A stretch of DNA of 64,000 bases from assembly GCA_934796775.1 (NCBI GenBank), contig CAKVPH010000003.1:1-64000 (forward strand), in the 5' to 3' direction. Of this stretch, positions 54,775 to 62,087 are shown piece after piece. A program made the position numbers and the translations under genes. The number at the start of each line of letters is the position of its first letter. The stretch's first letter is position 1. This stretch comes from an uncultured Clostridia bacterium. GTDB lineage: Bacteria > Bacillota > Clostridia > Christensenellales > Borkfalkiaceae. The notes beneath the pieces were generated by a model, which worked only from the letters and a program-made list of their open reading frames with translations, had not been told where the DNA came from and did not search any database.

Positions 54775-54797
54775 CGGTTTCGCGTTTGCGATAACCG
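54775..54797 (-). promoter_or_regulatory. leader hairpin just before the S-component ribosome binding site
   Basis: CGGTT-TCGC and GCGA-AACCG arms pair with one bulge around a 4-nt loop, ending two bases before the GGAGG-containing site. A second small stem (CGGTA/TACCG) lies upstream in the leader of about 90 nt. I do not recognise a known riboswitch. Confidence 0.45.
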
Positions 54798-54858
54798 TCG
54801 TAAAAAAAAATAAAAATAATATGTAAAGTCGGTACGTTTTTCGTTACCGCTAAAGAAT

Positions 54859-54887
54859 ATTATATTTTATTTATGTTTTTTTTGCAA
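54859..54887 (-). promoter_or_regulatory. promoter of the S component-coaX-ispG unit
   Basis: TTGCAA (54887-54882), 17-bp spacer, TATAAT (54864-54859). Confidence 0.65.
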
Positions 54888-54963
54888 GCAATTTATTAAG
54901 AAAAGAAAATTTTGTTCTTTTACACACTCTTATATGTAACAATTTTTTTGGCGTAAACGTACA

Positions 54964-54994
54964 ATAAAGTGAGGCTGAAAAAAGCCGACTTTAT
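54964..54994 (+). promoter_or_regulatory. 5'-UTR hairpin before the Cys-rich gene
   Basis: ATAAAGT/ACTTTAT (7 bp) and GGCT/AGCC (4 bp) stack with small bulges, ending just before the AAGGAG site at 54998-55003. It probably stabilises the mRNA. No convincing sigma-A promoter is seen upstream. CGTACAAT at 54958-54965 resembles a sporulation-type -10 only weakly. Confidence 0.5.
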
Positions 54995-55012
54995 ATAAAG
55001 GAGAAAATAATT

Positions 55013-55237
55013 ATGATGAACTGTTTAGGCTTTGCAAATAATAACTGCTATCTGTGGTTACTCATTATACTTTTCGTAATCTGCTGCTGCGGAAACGGAT
55101 GTATCGGTAACATTCTTGACAAACTCTGCGGTTGCGGACCGCTTCTTCCCCTGCTTATCGTTCTTTTGTGCTGCTGTGGCGGCGGTGACAAATGTCCTCC
55201 CCGCGAACCCAAATTCCCCGGCTGCGGTTGCAAGTAA
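55013..55237 (+). CDS. Cys-rich hydrophobic mini-protein
   Basis: A 74-residue protein with 14 cysteines (19%), in clusters CCC (24-26), CGCG, CCC (53-55) and the tail GCGCK. Two hydrophobic stretches (LWLLIILFVI, LLPLLIVLL) may be membrane helices. The C-terminus is Pro/Lys/Cys-rich. AAGGAG is ten bases before the ATG and terminators follow, so expression is credible. I do not recognise the family. Metal binding, a spore/envelope role or a modified peptide are all possible. It is convergent with the tldD/tldE operon. Confidence 0.7.
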   Translation: MMNCLGFANNNCYLWLLIILFVICCCGNGCIGNILDKLCGCGPLLPLLIVLLCCCGGGDKCPPREPKFPGCGCK

Positions 55238-55281
55238 GATTAACTAAAAATAGTACATATCAGATAATCACCTATTAACGT

Positions 55282-55308
55282 AAAACGAGCGTTTTAAAGC
55301 CTCGTTTT
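55282..55308 (+). terminator. terminator of the Cys-rich gene
   Basis: AAAACGAG and CTCGTTTT form an 8-bp stem with an 11-nt loop. Confidence 0.6.
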
Positions 55309-55322
55309 AGCAAATAAAAAAC

Positions 55323-55383
55323 AGGTCTTTACCCGACAGAAAAGCAAAAACGCTTTAAAATCGGAATAAAGACCTTTTTTATT
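55323..55383. terminator. bidirectional terminator between the Cys-rich gene and tldE
   Basis: Outer arms AGGTCTTTA and TAAAGACCT, inner arms CCGA/TCGG and AAAGC/GCTTT, with T-runs on both strands. Confidence 0.88.
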
Positions 55384-55402
55384 TTATATTCTTTAAAATA
55401 AA

Positions 55403-56638
55403 TCAGTTGTTATAAATGTTCATTTTTGTAACGAGCATTTCGCTTTCGCTTGCTTTGAACAGATTTTCTTTGCTTACGCCGATAAAATTCTTGCCCAAAA
55501 TATCAAAAATATTGCCGCTGGCGTTAAATTCGGAAACTCTTCCGACTATCTTTCCGCCCTTAACTAAAAACGCAAGCATTACAGGCATACCTACAACGCC
55601 TTCGGTAGTCATATCGCCGCCCGAAGATATCGAAATATAAATGGCTTCCTGATCGCCCAAAAGCGTTTTTAAATCGGGAGCGGTGCTTTTTACTATTATC
55701 CCCGGTATTCCTATAGAAGGAACTCCGTCGTAAGCGGAATGAGCGGTCTTTGATAACGGCAGATTAAACATTGCCGCAGTATTTTTTGAATCGAATACGT
55801 TTTTTAATACGCCGTCTTTTATAAGAACAGGTCTATAATCTGTGGCAAATTCGCCTTCGGAATCATAAAATCCGTCGGAATGGTTTGTTGACGGATTTCT
55901 GTCAACATAAAAAGAAAGTTTATCGCTAAATACTTTTTCACCGAGTTTACCGGATAAAATCGAGCCGCCGGAAACGTAAACTTCGGCAACTAAACTCTGC
56001 AATAAATGACCTAAAATATCGTAGCTTTCCAAAATTACGGGATATTCGCCGTCAGGAAGTTTTACCTTTTCGGCAAAATAGTTTTCGTGAAGAACTTTCA
56101 TGTCCTCAACTATTTTATCTTCTACGGATTTACCGTATCTTCCGACCATAGAGCCGTAAGCGGCGTCCATAATATTTGAAGAATCTCTGTCTTTAATAAC
56201 GAAAGATACCGAAAATCCGGAATTAGAGTACGCAAGCTCGGTATTTTCGGAATTCATATACTTTCCGCTGCTTTCGGTATATTTTATTTTTCCCGTAATT
56301 AAAAATCTCGGGCAGACTTTTGCCGCTTTTAAAGCAACTCTTTTACCCGTACGCAAAACCGCACTTTTATCCGTTGCCGGACGACGCATTACTTCACGTT
56401 TTACGCCTTTACTTAAATTGCAGACGTACGGAATACCGTCGCCGAGTTTTTCAGCCGCTTGCTTTTCAAGCTCGGCCAAATCAACTTCGCCAAGCGCGCC
56501 CGCAACGCCTATACTGCCGTTTTCGTAAACGCGAACGGTGTTTTTTGTTTCTTCTTTTTCACGATATGAATTTATCTTTCCGTCCGAAACGTTCAATGCT
56601 ATTTCGTCGTATTTTTCAATCAAAATCTCTTTTTTCAT
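55403..56638 (-). CDS. pmbA: TldE/PmbA family metalloprotease subunit
   Basis: The non-catalytic partner of TldD. It is 411 residues long with the PmbA pattern DRNPSTNHSDGFYDSEGEFATDY and SISSGGDMTTEGVVGMPVMLAFLV. The region aligned with the TldD HExxxH motif (YDILGHLLQSLVAEVYV) lacks the zinc motif, as usual for TldE. TldD/TldE heterodimers degrade unfolded peptides and trim modified peptides such as microcin B17. GGAGG precedes the ATG; 12 bp after tldD. Confidence 0.9.
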   Translation of the reverse strand: MKKEILIEKYDEIALNVSDGKINSYREKEETKNTVRVYENGSIGVAGALGEVDLAELEKQAAEKLGDGIPYVCNLSKGVKREVMRRPATDKSAVLRTGKRVALKAAKVCPRFLITGKIKYTESSGKYMNSENTELAYSNSGFSVSFVIKDRDSSNIMDAAYGSMVGRYGKSVEDKIVEDMKVLHENYFAEKVKLPDGEYPVILESYDILGHLLQSLVAEVYVSGGSILSGKLGEKVFSDKLSFYVDRNPSTNHSDGFYDSEGEFATDYRPVLIKDGVLKNVFDSKNTAAMFNLPLSKTAHSAYDGVPSIGIPGIIVKSTAPDLKTLLGDQEAIYISISSGGDMTTEGVVGMPVMLAFLVKGGKIVGRVSEFNASGNIFDILGKNFIGVSKENLFKASESEMLVTKMNIYNN

Positions 56639-56650
56639 AATCAGCCTCCG

Positions 56651-57988
56651 TTACTGAACGAACATCTTGGATATTCTTACTAAAGGTCCGCCAAAGCCTA
56701 CGGGCAGCGGGTTTTGTTCCATTTTGCCGCAACCGCCCATAACAAAGCTTAAAAGTTCGACTTTGTTGGAAAGTCCGTCTATAAGCCCTAACGTTGTGAA
56801 TACGTCGCCCGTAATTACGCTTATCTTTGCGGGACCGGAAATTTTGCCGTCCTTTATCTCATAAGCAAGGTGCGGCGCAATGGTAAATTTACTCATGCCC
56901 GAACCGTGTTTTATGGTCTTTATATAATATCCGTGTTTTACGCCCGCAAAAAGCTCTTCTTCGGTTAAATCGCCCTTTTCGATATAAGTCGTAGTCATTC
57001 TTACGATGGGTTCGAAAGTGCAATCTACCGCACGAGCGTTGCCTGTTAATTTTTCTTTTAACGCAACCGACGTTTCGGCACTGTGGAGTCTGCCCGTTAA
57101 AACGCCCTTTTTAATAAGATAGGTTTTATGCGCGTGAGTTCCTTCGTCGTCGTAAGGCGTATATCCGCATCCTGCAATCTTACCCGAATCCACGATAGAC
57201 AAAAGCGGAGAAGCAACCGTTTTTCCGATAGTCCATTCGCGAGCTATGCCTTCATCTGCAAGCATGAAATCGGCTTCGGATTTATGTCCGAAAGATTCGT
57301 GAGCAAAAACGCCTGCCGCCTGCGGTGATAAAATTACCGGATACTCGCCGGGCTTAACCTCTTTTGCGTCGTGTAAAAATTCGGCTTGTTCGGCAAAGCT
57401 TTCCTTTATAACGCGGGTTTTGCCTTTAAGTTTATCAAATTCGGTTTCACCCAACTGATAATGCGCTTGCAAAAATTCCGTTCCTTCGGTCATTGTGCAA
57501 GCTAAAGATAAGCCGCAAGTCTGGTAATCGTATTTAATAAACGCGCCTTTACTCGAATAAAATTCAAAAATGCTGTTTCTGTCAACGTATTTAGCCGTGG
57601 GCATAGACATCATTTTCATGCTCGATACAATAGGCAGATATTTTTGCAATAAAGCCTTTTTATCTTCAATGGGAACGTTTCTTACCGAAACGGGTCCGAA
57701 TTGCATTTTTACGTCTGAATTTACTTCGAAACGACGAACGATTTTATTGCTTAAAATTTTAGGATTGCTTTTACCTTGCGCATATAATTCGTCAAGTTTT
57801 TCCTGAACACGGCTTATATCCGTAGTGGAAGAATAATACCACATTTTTCCGTCGAAAACACGGATAAAAGCACGTTTTTCGTTTCTTTCTTTTAATTCCT
57901 GCAAACTACCGTTGACGTATGCGATGATCGTATTATATCTGTCTTCTATACGAATATCCGCATACATATCGGCTTTGAACTTGTACAT
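56651..57988 (-). CDS. tldD: TldD family metalloprotease
   Basis: The catalytic subunit of the TldD/TldE peptidase, 445 residues. The zinc motif HExxGH lies near residue 230 (FAHESFGHKSEAD) and a C-terminal Cys in MGGCGKMEQNPLPVGFGGPLVRISKMF is typical. It cleaves peptides threaded into the heterodimer cavity. AAGGAGG precedes the ATG, and tandemly duplicated promoter elements lie about 100 bp upstream. Confidence 0.92.
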   Translation of the reverse strand: MYKFKADMYADIRIEDRYNTIIAYVNGSLQELKERNEKRAFIRVFDGKMWYYSSTTDISRVQEKLDELYAQGKSNPKILSNKIVRRFEVNSDVKMQFGPVSVRNVPIEDKKALLQKYLPIVSSMKMMSMPTAKYVDRNSIFEFYSSKGAFIKYDYQTCGLSLACTMTEGTEFLQAHYQLGETEFDKLKGKTRVIKESFAEQAEFLHDAKEVKPGEYPVILSPQAAGVFAHESFGHKSEADFMLADEGIAREWTIGKTVASPLLSIVDSGKIAGCGYTPYDDEGTHAHKTYLIKKGVLTGRLHSAETSVALKEKLTGNARAVDCTFEPIVRMTTTYIEKGDLTEEELFAGVKHGYYIKTIKHGSGMSKFTIAPHLAYEIKDGKISGPAKISVITGDVFTTLGLIDGLSNKVELLSFVMGGCGKMEQNPLPVGFGGPLVRISKMFVQ

Positions 57989-58080
57989 ATAAGTCCTCCT
58001 TAAAGCTATTGCAATATCTTTTAATTTTATTCAAGGGCAATAATCCCTGTGCGAAATTTGATTTGCAATAAAAATTTTTG

Positions 58081-58124
58081 TTATATTTTACCATAAATTT
58101 TGTTTTATTTTACCATAAATTTTG
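58081..58124 (-). repeat. 22-bp tandem duplication in the tldD promoter
   Basis: Two copies (58081-58102 and 58103-58124) differ at one base. Each carries, on the minus strand, ATTTATGGTAAAAT, a TGn-extended -10 box. Confidence 0.85.
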
Positions 58125-58135
58125 TTATATTGCAA
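58107..58135 (-). promoter_or_regulatory. promoter of tldD-tldE
   Basis: TTGCAA (58135-58130), 17-bp spacer, extended -10 TGGTAAAAT ending at 58107. The second -10 copy lies 22 bp downstream. Confidence 0.65.
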
Positions 58136-58347
58136 GAATAATTTAAAGTTTTGAATATTAAATATATTAAAATAATTTATACCATGCATAAAAATTCGCT
58201 AAGAAGATAATAAAAGCGCAATTATTTTCAGGCACAAAAAAAGTATAATTCGAATATGATATAACGACAACTTACGCAAAATGTTTATCACCAAAGATAA
58301 CGCCCCGTACGCCTGACAAGCGCAAGGCTTAAATAAAAATTTTGCAA

Positions 58348-58380
58348 AAAAAGCACCGTCTGAAAAAACACGGTGCTTTA
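58348..58380 (-). terminator. terminator of arsR
   Basis: AAGCACCG and CGGTGCTT form an 8-bp stem with a 12-nt loop, followed on the minus strand by seven T. It lies 50 bp after the arsR stop. Confidence 0.85.
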
Positions 58381-58428
58381 TATATTTAAATATTACAGCA
58401 ATTTTTTATAAATAATGGTAAAAAATAT

Positions 58429-58788
58429 TTAGTAACCTAAATATTCTACCCCTTTTAAAAGCAGGTCGCTGAGCAGTTCGTTTTTAAGCGAATAGTATAT
58501 GACCTTGCCGTTTCGTTGACTGCTTACTGCACCTAAATTCTTTAAGAGCCTTAGCTGATGGCTGACCGTTGTTTGATTTATATCTAAAATATTAGATAAA
58601 TCGGTAACGCACATTTCGGAAATCGAAAGCGCGGCTATCATTTTCAGTCTTGTACTATCCGAAAAGATAGTAAAAAAGTTTACAAGTTCGCCAAGTAAGG
58701 CTTCTTTGGGAACGTAAGACGATATAAGCGACTGCGTTCTTTGATCCAGGTATAAAATGCGATTTTTTGTTATTGTTTTTGCTTCCAT
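58429..58788 (-). CDS. ArsR/SmtB-family transcriptional regulator
   Basis: A 119-residue winged-helix repressor. Core: FSDSTRLKMIAALSISEMCVTDLSNILDINQTTVSHQLRLLKNLGAV. The wing is SQRNGKVIYYSL. The metal site of ArsR (CVCDL) is reduced to CVTDL, so the arsenic-type Cys pair is missing and the inducer is unclear. The frame extends to ATG 58806, but GGAGG lies inside that extension eight bases before ATG 58788. It is divergent from a 55-residue peptide gene, with an inverted repeat over its own promoter. Confidence 0.88.
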   Translation of the reverse strand: MEAKTITKNRILYLDQRTQSLISSYVPKEALLGELVNFFTIFSDSTRLKMIAALSISEMCVTDLSNILDINQTTVSHQLRLLKNLGAVSSQRNGKVIYYSLKNELLSDLLLKGVEYLGY

Positions 58789-58799
58789 TATTTTTTCCT

Positions 58800-58843
58800 C
58801 CGTCATATACTTATATTTTAAAGCATGACGGAAAATATGTCAA
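58800..58843 (-). promoter_or_regulatory. arsR promoter with overlapping inverted-repeat operator
   Basis: TTGACA (58843-58838), 17-bp spacer, TAAAAT (58820-58815). CCGTCAT (58800-58806) and ATGACGG (58825-58831) are a perfect inverted repeat that straddles the -10 box, fitting autorepression. A related ATGACAA half-site lies at 58864-58870, next to the divergent promoter. Confidence 0.7.
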
Positions 58844-58851
58844 TATATGCA

Positions 58852-58881
58852 TTGATCGTTATTTGTCATTTATTGTATAAT
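58852..58881 (+). promoter_or_regulatory. promoter of the 55-residue peptide gene
   Basis: TTGATC (58852-58857), 18-bp spacer, TATAAT (58876-58881). It is divergent from the arsR promoter and only nine bases from it. Confidence 0.6.
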
Positions 58882-58913
58882 AAATGAATATAATGTAGAA
58901 CACGGAGGTTTTT

Positions 58914-59081
58914 ATGAATTCTAATCTCGTTTTTTTCGGTTTGATTTTACTGCTTTCTGCAAACGGCACGATAAACGCCACTCAAACACTGCTTTTGCTC
59001 GCCCTTATGACAACAACCGCCTGCACATGTAATCAGAACATCAATAATCAGACTACGACGCAAAACACTAATTTCATTTAA
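58914..59081 (+). CDS. 55-residue membrane peptide, divergent from arsR
   Basis: Starts MNSNLVFFGLILLLSANG. The first half holds two short hydrophobic stretches (LVFFGLILLL and TLLLLALM). They are followed by ACTC and an Asn/Gln/Thr-rich polar tail (NQNINNQTTTQNTNF). GGAGG lies five bases before the ATG, and a promoter and a strong terminator frame it. No family recognised. Position suggests control by the ArsR protein. Confidence 0.65.
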   Translation: MNSNLVFFGLILLLSANGTINATQTLLLLALMTTTACTCNQNINNQTTTQNTNFI

Positions 59082-59098
59082 ATTTTTTTTACAACATA

Positions 59099-59182
59099 AA
59101 AACGACCTTTAAAAAAGTACGGCTTGCTTTGTTTTATTTTTGCAAAGCCTTCTTTCGTACTTATAATTTTAAGGGCCGTTTT
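59099..59182. terminator. long bidirectional terminator
   Basis: AAAACGACCTTTAAAA pairs with TTTTAAGGGCCGTTTT (mostly complementary), enclosing AAGTACG/CGTACTT. It separates the peptide gene from the convergent kinase-like gene. Confidence 0.75.
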
Positions 59183-59246
59183 ATATTATTCTTACTTTAA
59201 GCCTTTTACCGCAAACCTGATAATTGCAAGGTTTATTACGTAAAAA

Positions 59247-59768
59247 TTACAATTTTATTTTTATGGTATTATTAAAATACGCCATAAAATCACGTTCTAA
59301 ATCTTCTATAGTTTCGTTATTTCCGTCATAGACAAAATCGTAAGAGTAATTTTCTACGTCGTCGTCGGCAAGGTTCCCGAAATGCTTGTGCATATAGTGC
59401 GAATCGTTACGACGAATAAGCAACGTATACGCCTTAACAATAGAATTTTTTACGATTTTTGCTATTTCTTCACCCTCACGGCAGTGGACAAACATTATTT
59501 CGTTATCGTCTGACAAAAATTCTTTTTCCTGAGCGATGATATAGTTAAGCGGCAAATCGCAATATTCTATAAAAACCTGTTTTAAATCGGCAAGCATTTT
59601 GCGCGATTTATCGTTTTTTTCGCCCTGCCACCCCGCATATTTTGCAATATCCTTTATAGGATCTACGGTTGATACGTTTTTAACTTTATAATACTTACCC
59701 ATAATCGAACATACGGTATCCTTTCCGGAACCGCCCTGTCCATTTATAACTATAACGATTTTATTCAT
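59247..59768 (-). CDS. P-loop NTPase, dNMP-kinase-like
   Basis: A 173-residue protein with Walker A NGQGGSGKDT (9-18) as in (deoxy)nucleotide monophosphate kinases, an acceptor-like segment KNVSTVDPIKDIAKYAGWQGEKNDKS, and a lid-like LIRRNDSHY. It resembles the phage T4 type dNMP kinase in its start and size, but the substrate is a guess. Acidic C-terminus. No ribosome binding site stands out. Confidence 0.6.
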   Translation of the reverse strand: MNKIVIVINGQGGSGKDTVCSIMGKYYKVKNVSTVDPIKDIAKYAGWQGEKNDKSRKMLADLKQVFIEYCDLPLNYIIAQEKEFLSDDNEIMFVHCREGEEIAKIVKNSIVKAYTLLIRRNDSHYMHKHFGNLADDDVENYSYDFVYDGNNETIEDLERDFMAYFNNTIKIKL

Positions 59769-59963
59769 AATGTTTACCCCTTTAACGCATTGTAACGTTA
59801 AATAAAAGTTTTAACTTTAAAGTGCAACAAATATTCTAAACTATTATAACAATAAAGTCAACCTAAAAGCAAAACCCCACTAAAAATCTTTTTAAAGCTT
59901 TTTAGCTTTATATTAATTAAAAATCAGGGATTTTTTCAAGCTTAAAGCCTTTCATTGCGTTTT

Positions 59964-60443
59964 TTATAGAGCAATTTCGTTTAAATGCGCAAAATCGAGT
60001 TCAAAATATTCTCGTCCCGTTTCGTGCTTTGCTCCTATTTTATTATAAAAATCGATTGCGGATTTATTCCAGTCAAGGCAACTCCACTCCATTCCAAAGT
60101 ATCCTTCGTCTATCACGATTTTTACTATTTTTGAAAGAAAATATCTGCCTATACCTTGTCCGCGATATTCTTCTTTTATCAAAAAATCTTCAAGATGCAC
60201 TTTTCCTGCGGCTGAAAACGAAGCAAATATGGGATAATAAATTGCATATCCTATAGGAACGCCGTCTGCTTCCGCAATTAAAAAGGTAGCTATCTTTTTG
60301 TCAAAAAGCCAGTATTTTAATTGTTCTGCGGTTCCGGTTGCGTCCTGAGGTCTTTTTTCGTATATAGCCAGACTTTTTATCATATCCTGTATTAAAGCCA
60401 TGTCTTTGACATCGGCTTTTCGTATAACAAGATTATTTATCAT
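59964..60443 (-). CDS. GNAT acetyltransferase, diamine/spermidine acetyltransferase-like
   Basis: A 159-residue acetyltransferase. The acetyl-CoA loop is KEEYRGQGIGRYFLSKI (R/QxxGxG/A). The SSAT-like features are HLEDFLIKEEYRGQG and MEWSCLDWNKSAIDFYNKIGA. Probably acetylates a polyamine, amino acid or similar amine. Single gene with A/T-rich spacers on both sides. Confidence 0.8.
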   Translation of the reverse strand: MINNLVIRKADVKDMALIQDMIKSLAIYEKRPQDATGTAEQLKYWLFDKKIATFLIAEADGVPIGYAIYYPIFASFSAAGKVHLEDFLIKEEYRGQGIGRYFLSKIVKIVIDEGYFGMEWSCLDWNKSAIDFYNKIGAKHETGREYFELDFAHLNEIAL

Positions 60444-60550
60444 TTCCTCTCCTTAATAAACTATAAATTTTTCAGTTTAAATATTCGGACTACATTTTCA
60501 TTTTAATATAAGTATTATAACACGTTTTTGCTAATTTTTCAACTTCTATA

Positions 60551-60582
60551 AAAAAAGTCCCGCACAAAGGGACTTTTTTTTA
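60551..60582. terminator. terminator after guaA
   Basis: AAAAGTCCC and GGGACTTTT form a stem with a 7-nt loop and T-runs in both directions. Confidence 0.88.
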
Positions 60583-60597
60583 CGATTTAAATAATTT

Positions 60598-61578
60598 TTA
60601 TTCCCACTCGATTGTGCCTGTGGGCTTGGGCGTAACGTCGTATAAAACTCTGTTTATTCCCTTAACTTCGCTTGTAATTCTTTGGGTGATTTTTGCTAAA
60701 ACAACGTAGTCGATAGGCTCAATAGTAGCACTCATTGCGTCGGTAGTGTTGACCGCACGAATTATAGCGCACCATTCGTCCGCACGGACGCCGTTTCTTA
60801 TACCTGTGGATTTTACGTCCGGAACTATAGCAAAATACTGCCAGACTTTACCGGCTAAACCGTTTAACGCAAATTCTTCGCGTACAATGGCATCGGCTTC
60901 GCGGAGTGCTTCCAAACGGTCGCGAGTGATAGCACCAAGGCATCTTACACCAAGCCCGGGACCCGGGAACGGCTGACGGAACACCATATTATCGGGAAGT
61001 CCTAATGCTTTACCAACCTGACGAACTTCGTCCTTAAACAAAAATTTAAGAGGTTCTACAAGCCCGAAATGAAGATCTTCGGGAAGCCCGCCTACGTTAT
61101 GATGCGATTTTACGGGGCCGCTTTCCAAAATATCGGGATAAATAGTGCCTTGAGCTAAAAGTTCGATACCTTCGAGTTTTTTAGCTTCTTCGGCAAACAC
61201 GTCGATAAAAACTTTGCCTATGATTTTACGTTTTTGTTCGGGATCGAAAACGCCTTTTAATGCGTCTAAAAAACGGTCGGTTGCGTCAACGTAAATAAGG
61301 TTTGCGTTCATTTCGCCTTTAAATACCTTGATAACCTGTTCGGGTTCTCCTTTCCTGAGTAAGCCGTGATTGACGTGTACGCAAGTCAGTCTATCGCCTA
61401 TTGCCTTGATTAAAAGCGCGGCAACGACAGATGAATCCACCCCGCCGGACAAAGCAAGCAACACCTTTTTATCGCCGATTTCCTTTTTTAATTCGGCAAT
61501 GCTTTTTTCGATAAAGGCGTTTGCAAGATAGGAATCCGTGATTCTCTGCATTGATTCGGGTCTTACATTGTTGTTCAT
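60598..61578 (-). CDS. guaA: GMP synthase, ATP-pyrophosphatase subunit only
   Basis: Converts XMP to GMP. It is 326 residues long with the PP-loop SGGVDSS (44-50), the HVNHGLLRKGE lid region, FRQPFPGPGLGVRCLG, and the C-terminal dimerisation domain ending KPTGTIEWE. The N-terminal glutamine amidotransferase domain of typical bacterial GuaA (about 190 residues) is absent, and the upstream 370 bp do not encode it. It must use ammonia or a separate glutaminase subunit, as in archaea. A consensus promoter is directly upstream, so the short form is a true gene, not a truncation. Confidence 0.92.
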   Translation of the reverse strand: MNNNVRPESMQRITDSYLANAFIEKSIAELKKEIGDKKVLLALSGGVDSSVVAALLIKAIGDRLTCVHVNHGLLRKGEPEQVIKVFKGEMNANLIYVDATDRFLDALKGVFDPEQKRKIIGKVFIDVFAEEAKKLEGIELLAQGTIYPDILESGPVKSHHNVGGLPEDLHFGLVEPLKFLFKDEVRQVGKALGLPDNMVFRQPFPGPGLGVRCLGAITRDRLEALREADAIVREEFALNGLAGKVWQYFAIVPDVKSTGIRNGVRADEWCAIIRAVNTTDAMSATIEPIDYVVLAKITQRITSEVKGINRVLYDVTPKPTGTIEWE

Positions 61579-61655
61579 ATAAACACCTCAAAAAATTATT
61601 GCATATTTAAATAGTAAAAAATCGCATTCGTCGGCTCTTTTTTTACAATGCTAAG

Positions 61656-61684
61656 ATTATAACAAAAAAAAATTGCGCTGTCAA
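61656..61684 (-). promoter_or_regulatory. consensus promoter of guaA
   Basis: TTGACA (61684-61679), 17-bp spacer, TATAAT (61661-61656), preceded by TGT (extended -10). Leader about 70 nt. Confidence 0.8.
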
Positions 61685-61816
61685 AATTATGTTCCGCATT
61701 ATTCAATAATAAAAACTTGAAATTCGTTATACTCGATATTTATTTTATTTATACCGCTTTATTTATAGCAGTCGTTTTGTTTTATATTTTTTTAATTTAA
61801 AAATTTTTTTACAAAC

Positions 61817-61884
61817 AAAAAACGAGCGAATTTCATATTTTTATAATTTTTTATAAATATACAAAATTCGCAGCGTTTTTTTTA
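61817..61884. terminator. long hairpin, likely terminator of the tiny-ORF operon
   Basis: AAACG+CGAATTT pairs with AAATTCG+CGTTT across an A/T-rich loop, with a T-run on the minus strand. Confidence 0.55.
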
Positions 61885-61952
61885 ACGGACGTAATCTATA
61901 TTAAAAAGTTACGCCTTTATTCGTTAGTAAACGAATAGAAAAAAACAAAGTG

Positions 61953-62087
61953 TTATAAGTCGTCCACGTCCTGTACGGGTTCTTCCGTTTCGCCGAGCAG
62001 GTAATTTCCCGTCCAGCTGCCTTGAATGTCAAATGGCGAGGACATTTTATTTTGCTGTTGTTTTTTTAATTTCTTTTTAGTTTTCAT
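61953..62087 (-). CDS. 44-residue small protein with GSWTG...PVQDVDDL tail
   Basis: Starts MKTKKKLKKQQQNKMSSPFD and continues IQGSWTGNYLLGETEEPVQD then VDDL. A basic head is followed by an acidic tail. The GS(Y/W)TG...PVQDxDDL tail reminds me of a recurrent tail in tiny clostridial hypothetical proteins (memory, unverified). Its ATG overlaps the stop of the upstream tiny ORF as TAATG, so translation is coupled. Function unknown. Confidence 0.65.
   Translation of the reverse strand: MKTKKKLKKQQQNKMSSPFDIQGSWTGNYLLGETEEPVQDVDDL

Larger units (their letters stand above)
57989..58428. other. 440-bp intergenic region before tldD
   Basis: Between arsR and tldD, both minus. It holds the tldD ribosome binding site, a 22-bp tandem duplication with the tldD promoter (58081-58135) and the arsR terminator (58348-58380). 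In 58136-58345 I see only A/T-rich DNA, with no ORF preceded by a ribosome binding site. Confidence 0.6.
61579..61952. other. 374-bp intergenic region upstream of guaA
   Basis: Holds the guaA promoter (61656-61684), a long hairpin (61817-61884) and a small perfect stem ATTCGTT/AACGAAT (61919-61936) downstream of the tiny ORF pair. I find no purine-riboswitch-like structure or further ORF. Confidence 0.5.

Noticed and set aside
55266..55284. GATAATCACCTATTAACG near the Cys-rich gene as a ninth repeat copy
   Set aside because: The central CGAC is broken and the TATAG part is missing; similarity is no better than expected in A/T-rich DNA.
61579..61684. Purine or ppGpp riboswitch upstream of guaA
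   Set aside because: The leader is only about 70 nt, A/T-rich, without the expected multi-helix junction or conserved motifs.
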